In this document: piece by piece, positions 1 to 4,651 of the stretch
Layout: each line of letters starts with the position of its first letter
Numbering within the stretch: the stretch's first letter is position 1
DNA from: Ktedonobacterales bacterium
Lineage (GTDB): Bacteria > Chloroflexota > Ktedonobacteria > Ktedonobacterales > JADMIN01
Assembly: GCA_025935235.1 (NCBI GenBank)
Contig: JAICVT010000221.1
Span: forward strand, 1-7,537
DNA length: 7,537 bases
Reading direction: 5' to 3'
Position numbers and translations under genes: made by a program
The notes under the pieces: generated by a model
Database searches by the model: none
Seen by the model: the letters and a program-made list of their open reading frames with translations, nothing else
What the model was told of the DNA's origin: nothing

Positions 1-292
1 CCACGCAGCGCACCTCATCGGCCACCCGCATGACATAGGCGCCCGTCGCCACCACCAGCCCCGCCACGCGCTTCTCGATCAGCTGGCGCACCAGCCGCAC
101 CTGGCCCTCCACGTCGTCGCGCAGGCCATAGAAGGTCGTCAGCAGCAGCTCGCCAGCGCGCACCCACTCATCCGCCTGGGGGATATCGACCACAGCGGCC
201 CACAGGATCTCGCGGTCCAGCCCATCGGCGCCCGCGACCAGCGCGCCCTCGGTCATTGGTGGCAGCTCGCAGAGTTGGCGCATCGTCAGCAT
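1..292 (-). CDS. PucR-family transcriptional regulator, N-terminal part (cut by the left edge)
   Basis: Reading leftward from an ATG at 292-290, the frame stays open for 97 codons to the window edge. The protein begins MLTMRQLCELPPM and then shows the N-terminal pattern of PucR-type regulators (purine catabolism regulatory protein-like domain, PF07905): GLDREILWAAVVDIP near residues 24-38, EWVRAGELLLTTFYGL near 42-57, and an ending EKRVAGLVVATG near 74-85. Known members join this sensor domain to a GGDEF-like middle region and a C-terminal HTH_30 DNA-binding domain; both would lie beyond the edge. They usually activate nitrogen-source or amine/purine catabolism genes. The start is supported by AGGA six bases upstream. 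The gene is divergent from the succinate-semialdehyde-type dehydrogenase gene, which is therefore a plausible target (inference). The family call is firm; the ligand is unknown. Confidence 0.88.
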   Translation of the reverse strand, partial: MLTMRQLCELPPMTEGALVAGADGLDREILWAAVVDIPQADEWVRAGELLLTTFYGLRDDVEGQVRLVRQLIEKRVAGLVVATGAYVMRVADEVRCV

Positions 293-330
293 GGGGAATC
301 CTCATGGTATCGGAGGCGTGTCGTGGCGCG

Positions 331-475
331 GCCCTCACCCCTGCCCCTCTCCCAGAGGGCGAGGGGAGGTTTCCTAGCCGTGTGGTTAGTTGCGCTGGCC
401 TAAGCGCTGCCATGTCCCCCGCTAGTGGGAAACGTTCCGCTCCCTCTCCCTCTGGGAGAGGGCTGGGGTGAGGGC
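331..475. mobile_element. MITE-like / REP-like palindromic repeat element, about 145 bp
   Basis: The two ends are near-perfect inverted copies. The left end, 331-359 (starting GCCCTCACCCCTGCCCCTC), matches the reverse complement of 448-475 (ending GCTGGGGTGAGGGC) over about 28 bp with one gap and one mismatch. Each end also folds alone: 442-450 pairs perfectly with 454-462 across a 3-base TCT loop, and 344-353 pairs with 357-366 with one mismatch. The similarity continues inward (GGTTTCCTAGC near 369 against GCTAGTGGGAAAC at 421-433), so the element is one long imperfect palindrome. There is no transposase inside, and I could not find a clear target-site duplication. This fits a non-autonomous miniature element or a paired REP-type repeat. 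Naming the family would need genome-wide copies. Confidence 0.7.
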
Positions 476-535
476 GTGCCGTCACACTATCATGCCGCAT
501 GGGGTTGCGCAAGCGTTTGGCGGTCGCGCGTTGGC

Positions 536-549
536 CATTGTGGACAATG
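536..549. promoter_or_regulatory. Palindrome CATTGT-GG-ACAATG, candidate operator
   Basis: This is a perfect 6-bp inverted repeat with a 2-bp spacer, 153 bp upstream of the dehydrogenase start and in the region shared with the divergent PucR-type gene. Compact two-fold symmetry of this kind is typical of dimeric HTH regulator sites, and the core TTGTNNACAA also resembles GntR-type sites. There is no sequence proof of which regulator, if any, binds it, and a 14-bp palindrome can arise by chance. Confidence 0.3.
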
Positions 550-596
550 CCACGTCCGAAGCGCAAGTGATACGATGCGCTATGAGAGCGAATGGA

Positions 597-621
597 GGCG
601 CGGGAGACGGGTTCCCGCGCC
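597..621 (+). other. GC-rich stem-loop in the probable leader of the dehydrogenase gene
   Basis: GGCGCGGGA at 597-605 pairs perfectly with TCCCGCGCC at 613-621 around a 7-base loop (GACGGGT), ending 80 bp before the ATG at 702. No U-run follows, so it is not a standard terminator. It could be a leader RNA structure or simply a product of high GC. I found no match to a known riboswitch pattern. Confidence 0.35.
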
Positions 622-701
622 GCGCTTGGCCCATCTTGCAGCCGCGCTGGCCGACCCGCGAGACTGCGTCGCCCATGACGGGCGAGGAGCTATGACACAC
701 C

Positions 702-2117
702 ATGAGTATCCAATCCATCAATCCGGCGACTGGCGAGGTCATCGAGACCTTCGAGCCATTCAACCAGCAGCAGATCAATGCGGCGCTCGACCAGGCCCAG
801 CAGGCCTTTCGCCAGTGGCGCGCGACCTCCTTTGACGAGCGCGCCCGGCTGACGCGCGAGATCGCCAGGACTCTGCGCGCGCAGAAGGAGCGGCTGGCGC
901 GCGTGATGACGCTGGAGATGGGCAAGCCGGTCGTCGAGGCCGAGGCCGAGGTGGAGAAGTGCGCCTGGAACTGCGATTTCTACGCTGAGGAGGCGCAGCG
1001 CTACCTGGCCAATGAGCCAGCGCCCTCTACCGCGCAGGAGAGCTACGTCGCCTTCCGCCCGCTGGGCGTGGTGCTGGCGGTCATGCCGTGGAATTATCCA
1101 CTGTGGCAGGTCTTCCGCTTCGCCGCGCCCGCGCTGATGGCGGGCAACGTGGCCGTGCTGAAGCACGCCTCGAACGTTACCCGTTGCGCGCTGGAGATCG
1201 AGCGCGTGATCGGCGAGGCGGCCCAGGCGGTCGGCGCGCCCGCGCATCTCTTCCAGACGCTGATCGTGCCGGGCGCGGAGGTGGATCAGCTCATCAAGGA
1301 TCGGCGCATCGCGGCGGTGACGCTGACGGGCAGCGACCCGGCGGGGGTCGCGGTGGCGACGGCGGCAGGCTCGACACTGAAGAAGACCGTGCTGGAGCTG
1401 GGCGGCTCTGATGCCTTCATCGTGCTGGATGACGCCGACATCGAGGCGGCGGCGCAGATGGCGACCAAAGCGCGCTTCCAGAATACCGGACAGAGTTGCA
1501 TCGCGGCCAAGCGCTTCATCGTCGTGGACTCGGTGGCGGATGCGTTCGAGCGCGCCTTCGTCAAGGCCACCGAGGCGCTCAAGGTGGGCGATCCGCTGGA
1601 CCGCGAGACGCAGGTGGGCGCGATGGCGCGCCGCGACCTGCGCGATGACCTCGACCGCCAGGTGCGCGCCTCGGTCAAGCAGGGCGCGAAGACGCTGACC
1701 GGTGGCGAGCCGCTTGGCGGGCCGGGCGCCTTCTACGCGCCGACCATCCTCACCAACGTGACGCCGGAGATGCCTGTCTTCAACGAGGAGACATTCGGCC
1801 CGGTGGCGGCGGTGATCCGCGCGCGGGACGAGGCCGACGCCATCCGCCTGGCCAACCAGTCCGAGTTTGGCCTGGGCGGCGCCGTCTGGACACGCGATGT
1901 CGCACGTGGCGAGCGCGTCGCTGGCGAGATCGAGAGCGGCGCCGTCTTCATCAACGGCATGACGGCCTCCGATCCGCGTCTGCCCTTCGGCGGTGTCAAG
2001 CGCAGCGGCTACGGGCGCGAGCTCTCGTCGTATGGCATCCGCGAGTTCGTCAACATCCAGACCGTGTGGATCGGTCCGGCCAAAGCCGCCGCGCCCGTCC
2101 AGGCCGCCGCGGAGTAG
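702..2117 (+). CDS. gabD1: NAD(P)+-dependent succinate-semialdehyde dehydrogenase (GabD1/Sad type aldehyde dehydrogenase)
   Basis: The product is a cytosolic aldehyde dehydrogenase of 471 residues, the usual length for the family. Members of this branch oxidise succinate semialdehyde to succinate with NAD(P)+, the last step of GABA breakdown into the TCA cycle. The expected catalytic set is present: Asn131 in MPWN, Lys154 in VLKHASN, the general base Glu232 in LELGG, nucleophile Cys266 in NTGQSCIA, and Glu363 in EETFGP. The N-terminal stretch MTLEMGKP (69-76) with EVEKCAW (83-89), LELGGSDAFIVLDDAD (231-246) and RLPFGGVKRSGYG (426-438) are typical of the Sad/YneI-GabD1 group rather than E. coli GabD. 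An Ala/Pro-rich tail (about 459-471) is unremarkable. The ATG at 702 gives the normal N-terminus (NPATGEV at 7-13). No GABA transaminase gene is visible, so substrate choice is inferred from family alone; another short-chain semialdehyde is possible. Confidence 0.9.
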   Translation: MSIQSINPATGEVIETFEPFNQQQINAALDQAQQAFRQWRATSFDERARLTREIARTLRAQKERLARVMTLEMGKPVVEAEAEVEKCAWNCDFYAEEAQRYLANEPAPSTAQESYVAFRPLGVVLAVMPWNYPLWQVFRFAAPALMAGNVAVLKHASNVTRCALEIERVIGEAAQAVGAPAHLFQTLIVPGAEVDQLIKDRRIAAVTLTGSDPAGVAVATAAGSTLKKTVLELGGSDAFIVLDDADIEAAAQMATKARFQNTGQSCIAAKRFIVVDSVADAFERAFVKATEALKVGDPLDRETQVGAMARRDLRDDLDRQVRASVKQGAKTLTGGEPLGGPGAFYAPTILTNVTPEMPVFNEETFGPVAAVIRARDEADAIRLANQSEFGLGGAVWTRDVARGERVAGEIESGAVFINGMTASDPRLPFGGVKRSGYGRELSSYGIREFVNIQTVWIGPAKAAAPVQAAAE

Positions 2118-2134
2118 CGAACCTCTCCCCTTAA

Positions 2135-2157
2135 CCCCCTCCCCTTCAGGGAGGGGG
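2135..2157 (+). terminator. Possible terminator hairpin or C-rich repeat after the dehydrogenase gene
   Basis: CCCCCTCCC (2135-2143) pairs perfectly with GGGAGGGGG (2149-2157) around the loop CTTCA, beginning 18 bp after the stop codon. The stem is strong, but it is followed by AACTGATTTC rather than a T-run. It may stop transcription weakly or be a dispersed repeat of the same type as the element at 331-475. Confidence 0.4.
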
Positions 2158-2198
2158 AACTGATTTCAGCGGATGCCTGCGCCACGCCGCCCGTGGCT

Positions 2199-2225
2199 CC
2201 CCTCTCCCGCGCAGCAGGGGAGGGG
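2199..2225. repeat. Second C-rich hairpin repeat, related to 2135-2157
   Basis: CCCCTC (2199-2204) pairs with GAGGGG (2220-2225), and CCC (2206-2208) with GGG (2217-2219), leaving a single bulged T at 2205 and an 8-base loop. The right arm plus what follows (GGGGAGGGGCAACT) nearly repeats the right arm of the previous hairpin (GGGAGGGGGAACT), so the two look like direct copies of one small unit about 66 bp apart. Translated fragments such as PSPAARERG from such DNA are not genes. Confidence 0.5.
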
Positions 2226-2253
2226 CAACTCACCGCCAGGCCCGCCCGTAGTA

Positions 2254-2282
2254 TTGCAAGTCCGTAGAGATATACGTATACT
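2254..2282 (+). promoter_or_regulatory. Sigma-70-type promoter for the LiaF-like/ORF-3 gene pair
   Basis: TTGCAA (2254-2259) and TATACT (2277-2282) are separated by exactly 17 bp, close to the consensus housekeeping promoter, and lie in a conspicuous AT-rich island within very GC-rich DNA. A start of transcription near 2289 would give a leader of about 75 bases before the ATG at 2364. A perfect 10-bp palindrome, TATACGTATA (2271-2280), overlaps the -10 element and could be a regulator site. Confidence 0.6.
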
Positions 2283-2353
2283 GCTGCATACGCGCTGACC
2301 ACTCGGCGCGATATGCAATCGAAGGGCGGCGCGACCCACGGGGCGACGCGCAT

Positions 2354-2358
2354 GGAGG
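2354..2358 (+). promoter_or_regulatory. Ribosome binding site GGAGG
   Basis: GGAGG lies five bases before the ATG at 2364. It decides the start against the in-frame ATGs at 2313 and 2352, neither of which has a comparable site; the ATG at 2352 overlaps this sequence. Confidence 0.65.
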
Positions 2359-2363
2359 TCGGC

Positions 2364-3152
2364 ATGCAGAACGGCGCGGAATCGCCGCTGGTCGCGGCGC
2401 AACGCAGCGCAATTCTTCAGCTCCGGGCGCGCTATGAGCGCGGCGAGCTGCCATTCGACGCCTTCCGTACGGCGCTGGATGCCATCACCGAGGCGCAGAG
2501 TTCCGAAGACTGCGCCAACATCCTGCGCGACCTGCCCCACTCGCCGCTGGCCACGCTGGCCGCGCTGGAGCCGATCCCCCAGGCCTCGCTGACCCCCAGC
2601 GTGCGCGCGCCGATGGCGCCGGCGGCCCCGCGCAAGCGCATCTCCGCATTTATGAGCGAGACGAAGAAGACACGCAGCGCCTGGACGTTGGCCCCCAACA
2701 CCCATGTGCGCGCCCTGATGGGCAGCATCCGCCTCGATATGCGCCGCGCGCAGCTTCCGCCAGAAGCGTATCTGCGGGTCAAGGCTACGATGGGCGAGGT
2801 CATCATCCTGGTGCCTGACGATGTCGCCGTCTCAGTGCGCTCGACCGCCATCATGGGCGAGGTGAACGCGATGGGCGAGAGCGTCGCGGGCATGATCGCC
2901 TCGGGCGAAGAGGAGCACATTCCCACGCACACCGAGCCGCGCGCGCGACTGACGATTGATGTCAGCACGCTGATGGGCTCGGTCAACGTCAGGCTGGTCA
3001 ACACGACCACCGCCGCCATCTCCGATCTGGCGCGCGATGCCCTGCGCGCCGCGCTGGAGGGCGTGCGGCGCGGCTTCGAGAATGGGTCGTATGGCGCGCC
3101 GCTGCCCGCGCCCAACGCCCGCCCCGGCCTGCCTGGCTACGGCTCCGACTAG
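2364..3152 (+). CDS. Soluble LiaF-like protein with N-terminal SHOCT/DUF1707-like segment
   Basis: The 262-residue product has two recognisable parts. Residues about 12-57 (RYERGELPFDAFRTALDAI, then DCANILRDLP) follow the pattern of SHOCT/DUF1707 helices: a short amphipathic segment with GxLxxxxFxxxL and a closing DLP. After an Ala/Pro-rich linker, residues about 92-212 resemble the C-terminal domain of LiaF/YvqF-type proteins (cell wall-active antibiotics response; DUF2154). The match rests on LMGSIRLDMRRAQLPP, MGEVIILVPDDVAVSV and AIMGEVNAMGESVAG. The motif MG[SE][IV] occurs four times (119, 143, 164 and 204), as expected of stacked beta strands. Classical LiaF is membrane-bound and restrains the LiaRS envelope-stress system; here I see no membrane helix or signal peptide, and no kinase/regulator pair nearby. 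Its role is therefore open. It is probably cotranscribed with the next gene, 41 bp downstream. The C-terminus (from about 240) is Pro/Gly-rich. Confidence 0.75.
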   Translation: MQNGAESPLVAAQRSAILQLRARYERGELPFDAFRTALDAITEAQSSEDCANILRDLPHSPLATLAALEPIPQASLTPSVRAPMAPAAPRKRISAFMSETKKTRSAWTLAPNTHVRALMGSIRLDMRRAQLPPEAYLRVKATMGEVIILVPDDVAVSVRSTAIMGEVNAMGESVAGMIASGEEEHIPTHTEPRARLTIDVSTLMGSVNVRLVNTTTAAISDLARDALRAALEGVRRGFENGSYGAPLPAPNARPGLPGYGSD

Positions 3153-3181
3153 CGTTGCACAGCGCGCAGCCACAGCGAGAG

Positions 3182-3186
3182 AGGAG
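3182..3186 (+). promoter_or_regulatory. Ribosome binding site AGGAG
   Basis: AGGAG stands seven bases before the ATG at 3194, an ideal spacing. It argues for that start rather than the in-frame candidate at 3155, which lies only three bases after the preceding stop codon and adds a 13-residue unconserved extension. Confidence 0.7.
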
Positions 3187-3193
3187 TCAGCCG

Positions 3194-4375
3194 ATGACCT
3201 CGAGCGACGCCGCGCCCAAGCCAAAGGCGACGCCAAAGGCGACATCGAAGGCCCGGTCGAAGGCCAAATCCATCTATCAGCTCAAGATCACGTTGCGCGG
3301 GAGCAAGCCACCCATCTGGCGCCGCGTGCAGGTTCCTGGCTCCATGACGCTCGATGCGCTCCACGTTGTCATCCAGATCGCGATGGGGTGGGAAGACGAG
3401 CATCTGCACGAGTTCGATGTGAACGGCGTACCCTATGCGCCGCCAAACCCTGACTACACCGACCCTTTCTCCGCGAGCCTGGATGAGGCGCGCGCCCGCC
3501 TGCACAAGATCGCGCCAGAGGAAGGCGCCAAGTTCACTTACGAGTATGACTTCGGCGACAGTTGGAGCCACGCCATCCTGGTCGAGAAGATCCTCGACCC
3601 CGAACCCGACACGCGCTATCCGCGCTGTGTGGCTGGCCGCCTGGCGTGCCCACCTGAAGACTGCGGCGGCATCTGGGGCTACTATAGCCTGCTCGACACG
3701 CTCGCCGATCCCAAGGCGCCCGACCATGCCGAGATGGTGGAATGGATTGGCGACCCATTCGACCCTACGGCCTTCTCGCTGGATGAGGTCAACGCCGAGT
3801 TTGAGATGCTGGGCGACATCGCCGCCGCTGCCAGGGAGCGGCGCCTGGATAGCCTGCTAGGGTCGGGCGGCGTCTCGATGCCTCCAATGGACGCGCTCAA
3901 CGCGCTGAGCGGTGGGATGTGGTTCACAGGGGCGGCGCCTGCGGCGCCTGGCGCGGCGAACAAACCGCGCGAGATTTCGCTGGACCACCTCGGCTATGCC
4001 TTCACAGCCGCGCCGCTGCTGATCGGTGGCGCGGCGATGGCGTGGCACGACCTCTCCGCGCCGGGCAAGGGCGTTCAATTCGTCGTCACCGGCGCCGACT
4101 ACGAGGGGCTGGCGACGCTGCATCCAAAGCATCTGAAGGAGCAGCGCGGCGACCTCGGCGTGATGGTTGAGCCATTCGAGCTGTGGGCGAGCGTCTGCCG
4201 CTTCGACTACGATGCGCTGGCCATCGGCGCGCATGACAGCGGCGCCTATCGCGTCATCTCGCTGGAGAAGCTGCTGCTCCTCACATGCCTGCGCCTCACC
4301 GAGGAGCAAAACGCCCTCGTGGATATGCTACTGATCTCCAGCCGCATCCTCGATCAGCAGTACGGCAAGGCATGA
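3194..4375 (+). CDS. pRiA4b ORF-3 / IS1096 TnpR-like domain protein with C-terminal degenerate nucleotidyltransferase-like domain
   Basis: The product has 393 residues in three parts. Residues 6-25 are a Lys/Ala/Pro-rich, basic tail. Residues about 27-205 are a clear plasmid pRiA4b ORF-3-like domain (PF07929): IYQLKITLRGSKPPIWRRV, then LHEF at 71, the hallmark YEYDFGDSWSH at 116-126, and CPPEDCGGIWGY at 152-163. Family members are often annotated as IS1096 passenger or TnpR-like proteins, but their function is not established and no transposon is visible here. Residues about 262-390 are extra. PLLIGGAAMAWHDL (274-287), a beta segment FVVTGADYEGL, and ISLEKLLLLTCLRL with ALVDMLLIS resemble the GG-x-A-x-x-x-H-G, DxD and 'sleeLlalKl...kDl.Di' sequence of minimal/AbiEii-type nucleotidyltransferases, yet the place of the catalytic DxD reads GVQ. 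The first domain is sure; the second is an inference from pattern. It probably shares an operon with the LiaF-like gene. Confidence 0.8.
   Translation: MTSSDAAPKPKATPKATSKARSKAKSIYQLKITLRGSKPPIWRRVQVPGSMTLDALHVVIQIAMGWEDEHLHEFDVNGVPYAPPNPDYTDPFSASLDEARARLHKIAPEEGAKFTYEYDFGDSWSHAILVEKILDPEPDTRYPRCVAGRLACPPEDCGGIWGYYSLLDTLADPKAPDHAEMVEWIGDPFDPTAFSLDEVNAEFEMLGDIAAAARERRLDSLLGSGGVSMPPMDALNALSGGMWFTGAAPAAPGAANKPREISLDHLGYAFTAAPLLIGGAAMAWHDLSAPGKGVQFVVTGADYEGLATLHPKHLKEQRGDLGVMVEPFELWASVCRFDYDALAIGAHDSGAYRVISLEKLLLLTCLRLTEEQNALVDMLLISSRILDQQYGKA
3221..3268 (+). repeat. Four 12-bp in-frame tandem repeats encoding a basic tail
   Basis: Units CCAAAGGCGACG, CCAAAGGCGACA, TCGAAGGCCCGG and TCGAAGGCCAAA follow one another in frame and encode [PS]KA[TRK] four times (residues 10-25 of the ORF-3 protein). 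The first two units differ by one base. This is a likely site of slippage and copy-number variation. The basic peptide could contact nucleic acid, but that is speculation. Confidence 0.75.
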
Positions 4376-4651
4376 GAGCGCTCTGAGGCGGACATGGGGC
4401 GGCGCTGAACGTACGATTCAGGACGCGGAGGGCTGCCATCTGGCGATCGCTCCGCAGTGGAAGCCGTCTGGAACGCTGGATGCGGACGGCCACGCATGCC
4501 GCGCCATTTCTCCTATCATCCAGGGGAATGGCGCCTGCCTTGTCGTTGAATAAACGAGGCTATGGTCGCGTTGCATCCGGTTGGCGCGGCTCAAGCGCGC
4601 CGCTACCTGTCGCTCGCCGCGAGCTGATGGATCGGGCGCTGGTGGGAATAG
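4376..4651. other. Intergenic region before the glycosyltransferase gene
   Basis: These 276 bp contain no convincing gene. They start with the palindrome AGAGCGCTCT (4375-4384) at the preceding stop codon and include a weak inverted repeat, GCCGTC/GACGGC (4463-4468, 4485-4490), and the larger stem-loop at 4501-4534. A poor promoter-like pair, TTGTCG (4540-4545) and TATGGT (4561-4566), has a 15-bp spacer; I would not rely on it. Confidence 0.5.
4501..4534 (+). terminator. Large stem-loop, possible operon terminator
   Basis: GCGCCATT (4501-4508) pairs perfectly with AATGGCGC (4527-4534). With two G-U pairs in RNA the stem extends to 12 bp (4501-4512 with 4523-4534) around a 10-base loop. It lies 126 bp beyond the ORF-3 gene and is not followed by a T-run, so a terminator role is uncertain; it could also be a REP-type repeat. 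Confidence 0.35.

Larger units (their letters stand above)
293..701. other. Divergent intergenic region between the regulator and dehydrogenase genes
   Basis: These 409 bp hold no credible gene. Open frames here encode low-complexity peptides such as LTPAPLPEGEG and PSPLPEGEG, which are translated repeat DNA. The region contains a palindromic repeat element (331-475), a short perfect palindrome (536-549) and a stem-loop (597-621). No convincing -35/-10 pair was found for either gene. The repeat ends only 38 bp from the regulator start, so the regulator promoter must lie inside or beyond it. GAGGAG at 684-689 precedes the dehydrogenase ATG by 12 bases, a rather long spacing. Confidence 0.6.

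Noticed and set aside
168..566. Open frames over the palindromic repeat (132 aa leftward, 71 and 136 aa rightward)
   Set aside because: They encode peptides such as PHPSPLPEGEG and LTPAPLPEGEG, the usual translation of C-rich repeat DNA. The leftward frame overlaps the well-supported PucR start in another frame.
585..700. A T-box or riboswitch before the dehydrogenase gene
   Set aside because: There is a stem-loop, but the conserved T-box antiterminator core and other known riboswitch motifs are absent.
690..1247. 185-aa leftward frame inside the dehydrogenase gene
   Set aside because: It is fully antisense to a gene with intact catalytic motifs. Its His/Arg-rich composition is typical of the shadow of a high-GC gene.
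2166..2705. 179-aa leftward frame opposite the LiaF-like gene
   Set aside because: It has Arg/Gly/His-rich low-complexity composition, runs through the hairpin repeats, and shows no family pattern.
3149..3727. 192-aa leftward frame opposite the ORF-3 gene
   Set aside because: The plus strand carries clear family motifs (YDFGDSW, CPPEDCGG). The antisense product resembles no known protein.
3194..4375. An IS1096-type transposon, suggested by the 'TnpR-like passenger' label of the ORF-3 family
   Set aside because: There is no transposase gene and no terminal inverted repeats around the gene. The family name alone does not show a mobile element.
4439..4450. GCGATCGC palindrome like a HIP1 site
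   Set aside because: It is a single copy in GC-rich DNA. HIP1 meaning is limited to cyanobacterial genomes where it is highly over-represented.
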